Positions 44,100 through 54,854 of a stretch of DNA of 64,000 nucleotides are shown piece after piece. The DNA comes from Lysobacterales bacterium. GTDB taxonomy: Bacteria; Pseudomonadota; Gammaproteobacteria; Xanthomonadales; Xanthomonadaceae. Position numbers and translations under genes: made by a program. The first letter of the stretch is position 1. The number at the start of each line of letters is the position of its first letter. The DNA is taken from the NCBI GenBank assembly GCA_019510125.1, contig JAEKKX010000020.1:19210-83209 (forward strand), read 5' to 3'. Below the pieces are notes generated by a model, which ran no database searches, was not told the DNA's origin, and saw nothing but the letters and a program-made list of their open reading frames with translations.

Positions 44100-44508
44100 G
44101 CGGACGGCGTTCAGCCTGCGCAGGCCCGCCCCGCCGCGAACGCCCTTCCCCCCGCTTCTTCTGTAGGAGCGACGTCAGTCGCGACCGGGTCGCGGGAAGC
44201 GGCGATGCCTCGCGACCGGCCTGGGGAGAGGGCGGCAGCGATCCGTCGCGACTGGCCTGCGGACAGGGCGACGACGATTCGTCGCGACGCACGTCGCTCC
44301 TACAGGGAGGGGTGGGGATGCTGGCTGGCGCGGAATGGCGGACGGTGTTCCGCGTGCGCAGATCCGCCCGGTCGCACGGATACCCTTTCCCTGCTTCTTC
44401 TGTAGGAGCGACGTGAGTCGAGACCAGGCTGCGGAAAGCGGCGACGATTCCTCGCGACGGGCTGTGGAAAGGTCGGCGGGGATTCGTCGCGACGCACGTC
44501 GCTCCTAC
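44100..44508. repeat. Two tandem copies of a REP-like palindromic element
   Basis: A roughly 238-bp unit starting at 44100 is repeated from 44338. In each, a CTTCTTC lead is followed by a palindromic block: 44162-44304 has exact 14-bp ends TGTAGGAGCGACGT/ACGTCGCTCCTACA, and 44401-44508 has the same left end and 13 matching bases at the right. Inside are several GTCGCGAC boxes. These resemble the TAGGAGCGAC-type REP elements of Xanthomonadaceae and Pseudomonas that RAYT proteins mobilise. They fill the gap between prfA and the stress-protein gene. The rest of that gap (43908-44099) shows no gene. Confidence 0.8.
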
Positions 44509-44532
44509 GAGAAAGGCGGGATGTGCGGGACT

Positions 44533-45592
<1,060 letters not shown>

Positions 45593-45621
<29 letters not shown>

Positions 45622-46957
45622 CGAAGGCGTTGCGGGCGGGGGAGGCGTGGTCGGGATGGAGCTGGCGCTCGACCGCATCGGCCAGCGCCGAATGCGCCGG
45701 CGCGCGATGCGGGAACATCCGCTCCGCCGCGCGCACGATGTCGACGTCGCCGTTCATCGCCGCCTCGCGCAGCGCGGCCGTGGGCGCGTGCAGCAGGCGG
45801 TTGGTGAGCGTGTGCGCGAGCTGTTCGAGCACGTCGGCGGGGTCGCGCCCGGCGGCGAGCAGTTGCCGGGCCTTGGCCAGCGACTCGTCGCGCGCGGCCT
45901 CGCCGTGGGCGCGCAGCGTCTTGAGGGTGCCGTGGTGGGCGCTGGCCGACAGCGTCTCGATGAAGTGCGCGACCTGCAGCTCGACGATCGCCTCGGCTTC
46001 CTTGGCGGCCTCGCTGCGGCTGTTGCGGTTGTCCTCGATCACCCGTTCGAGGTCGTCGACGGTGTAGAGGAACACGTCGCGCAGCTCGGCCACGTCCGGT
46101 GCGATGTCGCGCGGCACGGCGAGGTCGAGCAGCAGCATCGGCCGGTGCCGGCGCTGCTTGAGCGCGGCGGCCACTTCGGCGCGGCGCAGGATCGGGTCGC
46201 GCGCCGCGGTCGCGGAGAACACGATGTCGGCTTCGGCGAGGTGGCGGTCCAGTTCGGTCAGCGGCAGGGCGACGCCGCCGTGGCGGCTGGCCAGTTCCTG
46301 GGCGTGGGCGAGGGTGCGGTTGGCGAACAGCAGCCGCCGGGCCTTGGCCTGGACCAGGTGCAGGGCGGCCAGTTCGATGGTCTCGCCGGCGCCGATCAGC
46401 AGGATGGTGCTGTCCGCGGGGCGGGCGAAGGTTTCCTCGGCCATGCGCACCGCGGCGGAGGCCACCGACACCGGGTTGGCGCCGATGCGGGTCTCGGTGC
46501 GGGCGCGCTTGGCGGTGACGAAGGCCTGCTGGAACAGCCGGTCGAGGCGGTTGCCGAGGGTGCCGGCACCGCGCGCCGCGGCCCAGGCCTGTTTGACCTG
46601 GCCGAGGATCTGCGGTTCGCCGAGGACCTGCGAGTCCAGCCCGGTCGCGACCCGGAACAGGTGGCGGACGGCGGCGTCGTCGCGGTGGCGGTCGAGGTAG
46701 TCGTGCAGCGCCAGCGGCGCGCCGCCGTCCTGCGGATGCGCGGCCAGCCAGTCGGCGAGGACCGCGCCGTCGCCGCCGGTCAGGGCGTAGACCTCGGTGC
46801 GGTTGCAGGTCGACAGCAGCGCCACTTCCTCCACGCCCGGCAGCCCGCGCAGCGCGGCCAGGGTCGCCGGCAGCGCCTGTTCGGAGAACGCCACCCGCTC
46901 GCGCAGCGAGACCGGCGCGATCTTGTGGTTGAGGCTGAGGGCGACGAAATGCGACAT
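45593..46957 (-). CDS. hemA: Glutamyl-tRNA reductase
   Basis: HemA reduces glutamyl-tRNA(Glu) to glutamate-1-semialdehyde, the first committed step of tetrapyrrole synthesis. The 454 residues show [12 protein letters not shown] with the catalytic Cys, [17 protein letters not shown], the NADPH-binding [30 protein letters not shown] and [17 protein letters not shown] at 46999 would add 14 residues encoded by a tandem repeat; the ATG at 46957 gives the family N-terminus [12 protein letters not shown]. No Shine-Dalgarno is evident. Confidence 0.96.
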
Positions 46958-47011
46958 GACGACCGGGGCATGACAAACGGGGCACGACGAACGGGGCACG
47001 ACGAACGGGGG
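46958..47011. repeat. Four imperfect 14-bp tandem repeats at the hemA start
   Basis: Units of the form GACRAMCGGGGCAY repeat without gaps from 46958 to 47011, ending one base before the hemA ATG triplet (46955-46957). On the hemA mRNA they form the 5' leader, with CCCCGTTCGTC repeated where a ribosome site would be expected. They could bind a regulator or simply be slippage-prone. In frame they would extend HemA. Confidence 0.6.
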
Positions 47012-47073
47012 GAGGCCCGTTCAGGTGGTTCGGGTAAGCTGGCGATCCCGCATAGTGTACGGCCCCCACGCCG

Positions 47074-48840
47074 ATGCCCCCACGTTTCCGCCTGCCACTT
47101 TCGTCGTGCCGCCCGCGTCCGGCATCGCGGGCCCGGGGCCCGGGACTGGTCGCGACGGCGCTCATCGTGGCGGCCTTCGCCGCCGGGGCCGGGTCCGCGA
47201 AACCGCCGGCGGCCGTGCCCGATCCGCTGCTGCCGGCGATGGCCGGCGAATACGCGCTGCAGGCCGGCAAGCTCGACGAGGCCGCGGACTGGTACCTGAA
47301 GGCCGCCCGCGCCGCCGACGGCGACGCCGTCCTCGCCGAGCGCGCCACCCGGATAGCCCTGCTCGCCAAGGACGACGCCAGCGCCGCCGCCGCCCTCAAA
47401 CTCTGGCGCGCCCGCGCCGGCACGCCGTCGCCGGCGATGCGCTCGGCCGAGGCCACCCTCGCGATGCGGCGCAAGGACGAGGCCACCGCGTTCCGCCAGC
47501 TCGACACGCTGCTGCGCGGCGAGCGTGGACGCAAACCCGATTCGGACGGCTGGCGTCACGCGCTGCTGGCGCTCGACGCCGGGTCCGGCGACCCGGCGCT
47601 CGCCGGCCGGCTGCTGGGCCGCCTGCTCGACGCCGTTCCCGACAATCTCGACGCCTGGCTGGCGTTCGGCGAGTTTTCGCAGCAGCTCCAGCGCGACGAC
47701 CTCGCCGCGAAGATCGTCCAGCGCGTGATCGCGCGCTTCCCCGACGAGCCCGCGGTGGCCCTGCTGCAGGCGCGGCAACTGCGCGAGGCCGGCAAGGACG
47801 ACGACGCGCGCAAGGTGCTGGAACGCCTGCTGGCCACGCCCGGCGCGCGGCCGGAACTGCGCGAGGCGGTGGCCCGCGAGTACGGCGCGCTGGGCGACAA
47901 CGCCCGCGCCGCGGCGGTGATCGCGCAGGGCCCGCAGTCCGATCGCAGCTACACCCTGCGCGCGGCGTACCTGGCCACGGCCGAGGACAAGGCCGGCGTC
48001 GCCGGCGTCTACGACGAGCTGGTACGCGATTCGGCCCGCCCCGATCCCGACCGCCGGCTGCTGCTCGGCCAGATCGCCGAGTACATGGAACGCTACCCGG
48101 AGGCGCTGGAGTGGTACGCCGGCGTGCCCAACGGCGCGCAGCGCTGGCAGGCGCGGATGCGCAGCGCGTCGGTGCTTTACAAGCTCAAGCGCGCGGACGA
48201 GGCCTTCACCCGGCTGCACGAGATCCAGGACGACGCCGACGCCGACGAGGACATCCGCCGCGACGCCTATCTGCTGGAGTCCGAACTGCGCAAGGAGGCC
48301 GCCGATCCCGCGGCCGAACTGGACACGTTCGCGCGCGGCCTCGCCGCGTTCCCGGACGATGTCCCGCTGCTCTACGCCCGCGCGCTGATGTGGGAGCGCC
48401 GCGACGACATCCCGCGCGCCGAAGCCGACTTCCGCCGGATCCTCGCGATCGACGCCGACGACGTCGGCGCGCTCAACGCGCTCGGCTACACCCTGGCCGA
48501 TCGCACCGACCGCTATCGCGAGGCGCTGGAGCTGATCTCGCGCGCGCTGGCCGCGCAGCCGGACAACGCCGCGATCATCGACAGCCACGGCTGGGTGCTG
48601 TACCGGCTGGGCAAGCCGCAGGAGGCGCTGTCGGAACTGCGCCGCGCCTTCACCAAGCAGAAGGACGCCGAGATCGCCGCCCACGTGGCCGAGGTGCTGT
48701 GGCGGCTCGGACAGAAGGACGAGGCGATCAGGTATTTCGAGGAATCGCGGCGGATCGAGCCGGACAACCGCTCGCTGCTGCGCGCGCTGCAGGCCACCGG
48801 CGCGACCCTGCCGCCGCTGCCGGCGAAACCCGCGGCATGA
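47074..48840 (+). CDS. TPR protein, probably exported
   Basis: This 588-residue protein has an N-terminal hydrophobic segment (about 25-42, probably a signal or anchor) followed by TPR-type helices along its whole length. Examples are [53 protein letters not shown] and [22 protein letters not shown]. This is the protein commonly found directly upstream of lolB in gammaproteobacteria and is likely periplasmic or outer-membrane associated. Its stop overlaps the lolB start (ATGA). The partner is unknown. Confidence 0.85.
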   Translation: MPPRFRLPLSSCRPRPASRARGPGLVATALIVAAFAAGAGSAKPPAAVPDPLLPAMAGEYALQAGKLDEAADWYLKAARAADGDAVLAERATRIALLAKDDASAAAALKLWRARAGTPSPAMRSAEATLAMRRKDEATAFRQLDTLLRGERGRKPDSDGWRHALLALDAGSGDPALAGRLLGRLLDAVPDNLDAWLAFGEFSQQLQRDDLAAKIVQRVIARFPDEPAVALLQARQLREAGKDDDARKVLERLLATPGARPELREAVAREYGALGDNARAAAVIAQGPQSDRSYTLRAAYLATAEDKAGVAGVYDELVRDSARPDPDRRLLLGQIAEYMERYPEALEWYAGVPNGAQRWQARMRSASVLYKLKRADEAFTRLHEIQDDADADEDIRRDAYLLESELRKEAADPAAELDTFARGLAAFPDDVPLLYARALMWERRDDIPRAEADFRRILAIDADDVGALNALGYTLADRTDRYREALELISRALAAQPDNAAIIDSHGWVLYRLGKPQEALSELRRAFTKQKDAEIAAHVAEVLWRLGQKDEAIRYFEESRRIEPDNRSLLRALQATGATLPPLPAKPAA

Positions 48841-49505
48841 CCCTGCATCGTCTGCTCGCGCTGCCGCTGGCGGCGATCCTGCTGGCGGGCTGCGCGACCT
48901 CCGGGCAGGCGGTGCGCGCGGAGGCGCCGCCGTCGGCGGACCGCATCGACGAGCAGGCCCGCGCCCGCCGCGCCTGGTGGACGCAGTACACCACCTGGGG
49001 CTTCACCGGCCGCGCCGCGATCGAGAACGCCGGTCGCGGCGGCAGCGGCCGGATCGAATGGCGCGAGGACGGCGACGGGCAATATGCGATCGCGCTCAGC
49101 GCGCCGATCACCCGGCAGAGCTGGCGCCTGGTCGGCGACCTGGCGTCCGGGGCCGGTCGCATCGAGGGACTGGAAGGCGGGCCGCGCGAGGGCGCGGACG
49201 CCGAGGCGCTGCTGCGCGAAACGACCGGCTGGCAGGTGCCGCTGCGGCGGATCGGCGACTGGGTCCGCGGCATGCCCGCGGCCGATGCGCCGGTCGCCGG
49301 CCTCGTCCACGATGCCGAGGGACGCCCCGCGGGGTTCGAGCAGGCCGGCTGGACGGTCCGCTACACCGGCTGGCGAGCGGGCGCGACCGGCGGCCCGGAC
49401 CTGCCGGCGAAGATCGAGGCCGAGACCGCGGGCGACGCGGGCCGGGCGCGGGTCCGGCTGGTGATCGAGGACTGGACCTTCGCCTCGGCGGCGTCGGCGC
49501 CATGA
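48837..49505 (+). CDS. lolB: Outer-membrane lipoprotein LolB
   Basis: LolB accepts lipoproteins from the periplasmic carrier LolA and inserts them in the outer membrane. The 222-residue product has a signal with lipobox LLAGCAT (Cys19), then [35 protein letters not shown] and the LolB-like [12 protein letters not shown]. It overlaps both the TPR gene and ispE by ATGA, as in many gammaproteobacteria. Confidence 0.93.
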   Translation: MTLHRLLALPLAAILLAGCATSGQAVRAEAPPSADRIDEQARARRAWWTQYTTWGFTGRAAIENAGRGGSGRIEWREDGDGQYAIALSAPITRQSWRLVGDLASGAGRIEGLEGGPREGADAEALLRETTGWQVPLRRIGDWVRGMPAADAPVAGLVHDAEGRPAGFEQAGWTVRYTGWRAGATGGPDLPAKIEAETAGDAGRARVRLVIEDWTFASAASAP

Positions 49506-50401
49506 GCGCCGTGCCGGCGGGCGATGGCTGGTCGGCCTGGCCGGCGCCGGCGAAGCTGAACCTGTTCCTGCGCATCGTCGGCCGCCGCGACGACGGCTAC
49601 CACCTGCTGCAGACCGTGTTCCGCCTGCTGGACCAGGGAGATACGCTGCATCTGCGGGTCCGCGACGATGGCCGGATCGTGCGCCACGGCGCGTCCGCGC
49701 CCGGGGTCGCCGAAGCCGACGATCTCACCGTTCGCGCGGCCAAACTGCTGCAAATGGCGTCGAAAACGTCATTTGGCGCGGACATCTGCATCGAAAAGCG
49801 CATTCCGACCGGCGCCGGCATGGGCGGCGGGTCCAGCGATGCGGCGACCGTGCTGTGGGCGTTGGACACGCTGTGGGGCTGCGACCTCGGCGAGGACGCG
49901 CTGGCCGACCTCGGGCTTCGCCTGGGTGCCGACGTGCCGGTGTTCGTCCGCGGCCGCAACGCCTGGGCGGAAGGCCTCGGCGAGCGCCTGACCCCGCTGG
50001 ACCTGCCGCCGGCCTGGTATCTGCTGCTCGCGCCGGGGGTGCATGCCGCCACCGCCGGATTGTTCCAAGCCCCTGAATTGACGCGGAATGCTGCACCCGC
50101 GACAATATCGGACTTCGTTTCGGACCCATTCCTGCAAGGGCAGGCGCTCGGCAACGCGTTCGAGCCGGTCCTGCGTCGCCGCGAACCGGCCGTGGAGGCC
50201 GCGTTCGACGTGCTGCGCAGCGTCGGCGCGCCGCGACTGACCGGCTCCGGCAGCGTGTGCTTCGTCGAATTCGCCGACCGCGGATCCGCCGAGCGCGCGC
50301 TCGATGCGCTGACCGGTCGGCTGACGCCCGGACAGCGTGCCTGGATCGCCGCCGGTGCGCCGCGCTCGCCGCTGCTGGAGAGGCTCGAAACGCAAGGGTA
50401 A
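49502..50401 (+). CDS. ispE: 4-diphosphocytidyl-2-C-methyl-D-erythritol kinase
   Basis: IspE phosphorylates CDP-ME in the MEP route to isoprenoids. The 299-residue GHMP kinase has [20 protein letters not shown] at the start, the ATP loop [15 protein letters not shown] and the C-terminal [12 protein letters not shown]. It overlaps lolB and is followed by the 93-bp repeats and tRNA-Gln. Some stretches, such as [16 protein letters not shown], use less GC-rich codons than the surroundings, but the gene is intact. Confidence 0.97.
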   Translation: MSAVPAGDGWSAWPAPAKLNLFLRIVGRRDDGYHLLQTVFRLLDQGDTLHLRVRDDGRIVRHGASAPGVAEADDLTVRAAKLLQMASKTSFGADICIEKRIPTGAGMGGGSSDAATVLWALDTLWGCDLGEDALADLGLRLGADVPVFVRGRNAWAEGLGERLTPLDLPPAWYLLLAPGVHAATAGLFQAPELTRNAAPATISDFVSDPFLQGQALGNAFEPVLRRREPAVEAAFDVLRSVGAPRLTGSGSVCFVEFADRGSAERALDALTGRLTPGQRAWIAAGAPRSPLLERLETQG

Positions 50402-50414
50402 GGCCCGCCGGCAT

Positions 50415-50624
50415 GGGGGCGGCCATGCCGCTTGCGGCATGGTGGGGTTGAGGTGGTTCGGCGGACGTCTTCGAAGAGGCGACCCGCAGGATCGCCGCGA
50501 CCTCTCCAGCTTTACCAGCCCCCGATGTTCGGGGGCGGCCATGCCGCTTGCGGCGTGGCGGGGGTTGAGGTGGTTCGGCGGACGTCTTCGAAGAGGCGAC
50601 CCGCAGGATCGCCGCGACCTCTCC
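50415..50624. repeat. Pair of 93-bp near-identical direct repeats upstream of tRNA-Gln
   Basis: Copies at 50415-50507 and 50531-50624 differ at only a few bases. The first begins with a near-perfect hairpin, CCATGCCGC-TT-GCGGCATGG; in the second, one arm has changed. Both end CGCCGCGACCTCTCC, and the second copy stops two bases before tRNA-Gln (50627). They lie between ispE and prs. No function is known. A duplicated processing or regulatory element, or a family of intergenic repeats, are the main options. Confidence 0.8.
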
Positions 50625-50626
50625 GA

Positions 50627-50702
50627 AGGGGCGTCGCCAAGCGGTTAAGGCACCGGGTTTTGATCCCGGCATGCGTAGGTTCGAATCCTTCCGCCCCTGC
50701 CA
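50627..50702 (+). tRNA. tRNA-Gln (anticodon TTG)
   Basis: This is a 76-base cloverleaf with acceptor AGGGGCG/CGCCCCT, anticodon stem CCGGG/CCCGG around the loop TTTTGAT (anticodon TTG), a GGTTCGAATCC T-arm and encoded CCA. It lies between ispE and prs. Confidence 0.96.
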
Positions 50703-50774
50703 ATTTTCCCGGATGCCCGCGCGCCGCGTGGACCTCCGGCCACCCGCCAAGGTCAGAGCGAAGCGGAGCCCATC

Positions 50775-51734
50775 ATGCAGGACGATCGTCAGTTGTTGAT
50801 CTTTTCCGGCAATGCCAACCGGCCCCTGGCCGACGCCGTGTGCAGGGAGCTGGGCGTTCGCCCGGGCAAGGCCCTGGTCTCGCGCTTCTCCGACGGCGAA
50901 GTGCAGGTCGAGATCGAGGAGAACGTCCGTCGCCAGGAAGTGTTCGTGGTCCAGCCCACGAACGCGCCGAGCGCCGAGAACCTGATGGAACTGCTGGTGA
51001 TCACCGACGCGCTCAAGCGCGCCTCGGTCGCCAGCGTCACCGCGGTGGTGCCGTATTTCGGCTACGCCCGGCAGGATCGCCGCCCGCGCTCCTCGCGCGT
51101 GCCGATCACCGCCAAGGTCGTGGCCAAGATGTTCGCCGCCGCCGGCGTGGACAGCGTGCTGACCGTCGATCTGCACGCCGACCAGATCCAGGGCTTCTTC
51201 GACATCCCGGTCGACAACGTGTACTCGTCGCCGCTGCTGCTCGCCGACATCTGGCGCGCCTACGGCACCGACAACCTGATCGTGGTGTCGCCGGACGTGG
51301 GCGGCGTGGTCCGCGCCCGCGCCATCGCCAAGCGTCTCGACGACGCGGACCTCGCGATCATCGACAAGCGCCGGCCGCGCGCCAACGTCGCCACGGTGAT
51401 GAACATCATCGGCGACGTGTCCGGCAAGACCTGCGTGCTGGTCGACGACATCGTCGACACCGCCGGCACCCTCTGCGCCGCCGCCGCGGCGCTGAAGGCG
51501 CAGGGCGCGCAGAAGGTCGTGGCCTACTGCACCCACCCGGTGCTGTCGGGCCCGGCCATCGACAACCTCAACAAGTCGCAGCTCGACGAACTGGTGGTGA
51601 CCGACACCATCGCGCTGTCGGAACCGGCCCGCGCCTGCGGCCGCATCCGCCAGCTCAGCGTCGCCGAACTGCTCGCCGAGACGATCCGACGGGTCGCGTT
51701 CGGCGAATCGGTCAGCTCGCTCTACGTCGACTGA
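50775..51734 (+). CDS. prs: Ribose-phosphate pyrophosphokinase (PRPP synthetase)
   Basis: Prs makes PRPP from ribose 5-phosphate and ATP for nucleotide, His and Trp synthesis. The 319-residue protein has [50 protein letters not shown], the PRPP/ribose-phosphate segment [13 protein letters not shown] and the loop [13 protein letters not shown]. It is full length and highly conserved, directly downstream of tRNA-Gln. Confidence 0.98.
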   Translation: MQDDRQLLIFSGNANRPLADAVCRELGVRPGKALVSRFSDGEVQVEIEENVRRQEVFVVQPTNAPSAENLMELLVITDALKRASVASVTAVVPYFGYARQDRRPRSSRVPITAKVVAKMFAAAGVDSVLTVDLHADQIQGFFDIPVDNVYSSPLLLADIWRAYGTDNLIVVSPDVGGVVRARAIAKRLDDADLAIIDKRRPRANVATVMNIIGDVSGKTCVLVDDIVDTAGTLCAAAAALKAQGAQKVVAYCTHPVLSGPAIDNLNKSQLDELVVTDTIALSEPARACGRIRQLSVAELLAETIRRVAFGESVSSLYVD

Positions 51735-51836
51735 CCGCCGCATCCCCGGCTCCGGCCGGAACCCGGCTCCCCTGGTCGCGGGGGAGTCGCATCGCCGCCG
51801 CGAGGCGGCCCATCCGCAAGCAAGAGACTCATCCAA

Positions 51837-52493
51837 ATGGCAACTACCCACGAAATCAAGGTCGAACGCCGCACGGACGAAGGGAAGGGTGCGAGCCGCC
51901 GCCTTCGCCATGCCGCCAAGATCCCCGCCATCGTCTACGGCGGCGAACTCAAGCCGGTCAGCATCCAGATCGACCACGAGGCCATCTGGCTCGCCAGCCA
52001 GCACGAGTGGTTCTACTCGTCGATCCTCGACCTCAGCCTCGGCGGCGACATCCAGAAGGTGCTGCTGCGCGACATGCAGCGCCATCCGTTCAAGCAGCAG
52101 ATCATGCACCTGGACTTCCAGCGCGTGAACGAGAACGAGGCGCTGCGCACCGCGGTGCCGCTGCACTTCATCGGCGAAGACAAGTCGCCGGCCGGCAAGT
52201 CGGCCGAAGTGGTCGTCACCCACGAGCTCAACGAAGTCGTGGTCGAGTGCCTGCCGAAGGACCTGCCGGAGTTCATCGAGGTCGACCTGTCGACCCTCGA
52301 CGTCGGCCAGATCGTCCACCTGTCGGAGCTGAAGCTGCCGGCCGGCGTGACCATCCCGGAGCTGAAGCTCGGCAAGGAGCACGACCTCGCCGTCGTGATC
52401 GCCAAGCACGGCAAGGAAGAGGCCGAAGCCGCCGACGCGCCGGCCGCGGCCGAAGTGCCGGCCGCGAAGGTCACCAAGAAGGACCAGAAGTAA
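51837..52493 (+). CDS. rplY: 50S ribosomal protein L25, long CTC-type
   Basis: L25 binds 5S rRNA. The 218-residue form has the N-terminal 5S-binding domain (EGKGASRRLRHAAKIPAIVYG), a C-terminal TL5/CTC beta domain and an acidic, Ala/Glu-rich tail. It follows prs by 102 bases. A 9-bp inverted repeat starts at its stop (52493-52511) and another hairpin lies before pth. Confidence 0.96.
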   Translation: MATTHEIKVERRTDEGKGASRRLRHAAKIPAIVYGGELKPVSIQIDHEAIWLASQHEWFYSSILDLSLGGDIQKVLLRDMQRHPFKQQIMHLDFQRVNENEALRTAVPLHFIGEDKSPAGKSAEVVVTHELNEVVVECLPKDLPEFIEVDLSTLDVGQIVHLSELKLPAGVTIPELKLGKEHDLAVVIAKHGKEEAEAADAPAAAEVPAAKVTKKDQK

Positions 52494-52520
52494 TCGTCGC
52501 GTCGCGACGATGACTTCGAC

Positions 52521-52548
52521 GGCGGTGCGGGCCCCGGCCCGCGCCGCC
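52521..52548. terminator. Hairpin between rplY and pth
   Basis: A 13-bp stem (GGCGGTGCGGGCC with GGCCCGCGCCGCC, one G-T pair) with a two-base loop and no T-run. It could be an attenuator or processing site rather than a strong terminator. Confidence 0.45.
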
Positions 52549-52559
52549 GGACCGATCCG

Positions 52560-53138
52560 ATGGCAGGCCTCCGCCTCATCGTCGGGCTGGGCAACCCCGG
52601 TCCCGAACATGCCCGAACCCGGCACAACGCCGGGTTCTGGTTTGTGGACGCCCTCGCGCAGCAGTGCGGGGCGCGGTTCGGGCTCGAGAGCAAGCTCTTC
52701 GGCGAGACCGCGAAGGTCGAGATCGCCGGGCAGAACGTGTGGCTGCTCAAGCCGGCGACGTACATGAACCTCAGCGGCAAGTCGGTGACCGCCGCGCTGC
52801 GCTACTGGAAGATCGAGCCGGAGGAGATGCTGGTCTCGCACGACGAGCTGGACCTCCCGCCCGGCGTCGCGCGCCTGAAGTTCGACGGCGGCCACGGCGG
52901 CCAGAACGGCCTGCGCGACATCATCAAGCTGCTCGGGCACGGCAAGTTCCACCGCCTGCGCGTCGCCATCGGCCATCCCGGGCACAAGGACAAGGTCACG
53001 CCGTGGGTGCTGGGGCGTCCGGGCAAGGACGACGAGGCGCTGATCCTGCGCGCGATCGACGACGCGCTGTCCGCGCTGCCGCTGGCGGTGCAGGGCAACT
53101 TCATGGACGCGATGACGCGGTTGCACACCCCGAAATGA
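52560..53138 (+). CDS. pth: Peptidyl-tRNA hydrolase
   Basis: Pth frees tRNA from dropped-off peptidyl-tRNA. The 192-residue enzyme begins LRLIVGLGNPGPEHARTRHN, containing the conserved Asn and catalytic His, then KPATYMNLSGKSV, VSHDELDLPPGVARLKFDGGHGGQNGLRDI in the binding groove and HRLRVAIGHPGH. All active residues are present. It sits between rplY and ychF as usual. Confidence 0.97.
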   Translation: MAGLRLIVGLGNPGPEHARTRHNAGFWFVDALAQQCGARFGLESKLFGETAKVEIAGQNVWLLKPATYMNLSGKSVTAALRYWKIEPEEMLVSHDELDLPPGVARLKFDGGHGGQNGLRDIIKLLGHGKFHRLRVAIGHPGHKDKVTPWVLGRPGKDDEALILRAIDDALSALPLAVQGNFMDAMTRLHTPK

Positions 53139-53153
53139 CACCGCAATGAATCC

Positions 53154-53189
53154 AGACGCCGGCGGCTTCGCGCCAGGCCGCCGGCGTCT
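53154..53189. terminator. 13-bp perfect hairpin between pth and ychF
   Basis: AGACGCCGGCGGC and its complement flank a ten-base loop; no T-run follows. Probably a partial terminator or mRNA 3' end for pth. Confidence 0.55.
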
Positions 53190-53216
53190 GCATTCCGAAC
53201 CGGACACGACATCACC

Positions 53217-54308
53217 ATGGGCATCAAATGCGGCATCGTCGGCCTGCCGAACGTCGGCAAGTCGACCCTGTTCAACGCGCTGACCAAGGCCGGCATCGCC
53301 GCCGCCAACTTCCCGTTCTGCACGATCGAGCCGAACGTCGGCGTGGTGCCGGTGCCGGACCTGCGCCTGGGCGCGCTGGCGGAGATCGTGAAGCCGGAGC
53401 GGGTGATCCCGACCGCGGTCGAGTTCGTCGACATCGCCGGCCTGGTCGCCGGCGCGGCCAGCGGCGAAGGCCTGGGCAACAAGTTCCTCGCCCACATCCG
53501 CGAGGTCGACGCGATCACCCACGTCGTGCGCTGCTTCGAGCATCCGGACGTGATCCACGTGAACAACAAGGTCGACCCGATCGCCGACATCGAGACGATC
53601 GACACCGAGCTGGCGCTGGCCGACCTGGAATCGGTGGACAAGGCGCTGCAGCGCGCCGAGCGCTCGGCCAAGACCGGCGACAAGGACGCGAAGGCGCGCG
53701 TCGAAGTGCTGGCGCGCATCCGCGCCGGCCTCGACCAGGGCAAGCCGGCGCGTTCGCTGGGCCTGTCGGACGAGGATCGGCTGGCGGTGCGCGACCTGTT
53801 CCTGCTGACGCTCAAGCCGGTGATGTACGTGGCGAACGTGCTCGAGGACGGCTTCCACGACAACCCGCATCTCGAGGCGGTCCGCGCCCGCGCGGCGGGC
53901 GAGGGCGCCGAGGTCGTGCCGGTGTCGGCGGCGATCGAGGAGGAGCTCAGCCAGCTCGACGACGCCGACCGCGACACCTTCCTGGCCGACCTCGGCCTGG
54001 ACGAGCCGGGCCTGAACCGGGTGATCCGCGCCGCGTACAAGCTGCTCGGCCTGCAGACCTACTTCACCGCCGGCGTGAAGGAAGTGCGCGCGTGGACCGT
54101 GCGCGCCGGCTCGACCGCGCCGCAGGCGGCGGGCGTGATCCACACCGACTTCGAGAAGGGCTTCATCCGCGCCGAGACCATCGGCTACGACGACTTCATC
54201 AAGTACCGCGGCGAATCCGGCGCCCGCGATGCCGGGCGCATGCGCCTGGAAGGCAAGGAGTACCGGGTGCAGGAAGGCGACGTGCTGCATTTCCGCTTCA
54301 ACGTCTGA
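53217..54308 (+). CDS. ychF: Redox-responsive ATPase YchF (Obg-like)
   Basis: YchF is a translation-associated P-loop ATPase. The 363-residue protein has the G1 loop [33 protein letters not shown] (G3), NVLED in place of the GTP-specifying NKxD (so ATP is preferred), a helical insert and a C-terminal TGS domain ([19 protein letters not shown]...FRFNV). It is full length. Confidence 0.97.
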   Translation: MGIKCGIVGLPNVGKSTLFNALTKAGIAAANFPFCTIEPNVGVVPVPDLRLGALAEIVKPERVIPTAVEFVDIAGLVAGAASGEGLGNKFLAHIREVDAITHVVRCFEHPDVIHVNNKVDPIADIETIDTELALADLESVDKALQRAERSAKTGDKDAKARVEVLARIRAGLDQGKPARSLGLSDEDRLAVRDLFLLTLKPVMYVANVLEDGFHDNPHLEAVRARAAGEGAEVVPVSAAIEEELSQLDDADRDTFLADLGLDEPGLNRVIRAAYKLLGLQTYFTAGVKEVRAWTVRAGSTAPQAAGVIHTDFEKGFIRAETIGYDDFIKYRGESGARDAGRMRLEGKEYRVQEGDVLHFRFNV

Positions 54309-54347
54309 CCGTCCCGGTCGCGCGCCGCGACCCATGCATGCTCCGCA

Positions 54348-54379
54348 CACGCCCCGCCTCGCGCGGGGCGTGTCGTTTC
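54348..54379 (+). terminator. Rho-independent terminator of ychF
   Basis: A 10-bp stem CACGCCCCGC/GCGGGGCGTG with a five-base loop, followed by TCGTTTCC. Confidence 0.65.
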
Positions 54380-54465
54380 CGGGGGCGCGCCCGCGCTTGC
54401 GCCCGGCGCGCGCCGACGCCGAGAATGCGGGCGCCGGCGCGGGTCGGCACGACTTCGAGGGCGCC

Positions 54466-54828
54466 ATGCGGATCGACCGCGTCATCCCGATGCAGCCCGT
54501 CGCCGCGCTGGCGGTGGCGATCGACTTCTACGAACGCCTCGGTTTCCAGGTCGAGCAGCGCAACGACGACTGGGGCTGGGCGATGCTCGCCTGCGGTGAC
54601 TGCCGGATCATGCTCGACCAGTCGATCAATACCGGTGCGCCTGCGTATCGTGCGGCGGTGCTGTACCTGTATCCCGACGACATCGTCGCCTGCCATCGCG
54701 CGGCGCGGGAACGCGGGCTGCCCGTGCCCGACCTGCACACGACCTTCTACGGCATGACCGAATTCCGCATCGACGATCCCGACGGCAACCGGCTGTGGAT
54801 CGGCCAGGACACCGGCGCCGCGCGCTGA
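54466..54828 (+). CDS. VOC-family (glyoxalase/bleomycin-resistance) protein
   Basis: The 120-residue protein has the single VOC module pattern: PVAALAVAIDFYERLGFQVEQRNDDWGWAML, then a second half with DPDGNRLWIG ending in the usual region. The few metal ligands of active lyases are not all clear, so it may be a resistance or binding protein. The ATG at 54466 was chosen for its fit to the family; there is no strong ribosome site. It is convergent with the qorB-like gene. Confidence 0.85.
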   Translation: MRIDRVIPMQPVAALAVAIDFYERLGFQVEQRNDDWGWAMLACGDCRIMLDQSINTGAPAYRAAVLYLYPDDIVACHRAARERGLPVPDLHTTFYGMTEFRIDDPDGNRLWIGQDTGAAR

Positions 54829-54854
54829 CCCGGCGCGGCGCGGCGTCGGGTCAG
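54825..54854. terminator. Shared hairpin of two convergent genes
   Basis: CTGACCCG and CGGGTCAG form an 8-bp stem. Each arm holds the TGA stop codon of one of the two convergent genes (VOC and QorB-like), so it could end transcription from both sides. Confidence 0.5.

Noticed and set aside
44100..44508. CRISPR array
   Set aside because: Only two long palindromic units with diverged interiors, no short regular repeats with unique spacers and no cas genes.
50415..50702. tRNA-Gln with adjacent direct repeats as a phage or island attachment site
   Set aside because: The repeats do not include the tRNA 3' end, and no integrase or foreign cargo lies between or beside them.
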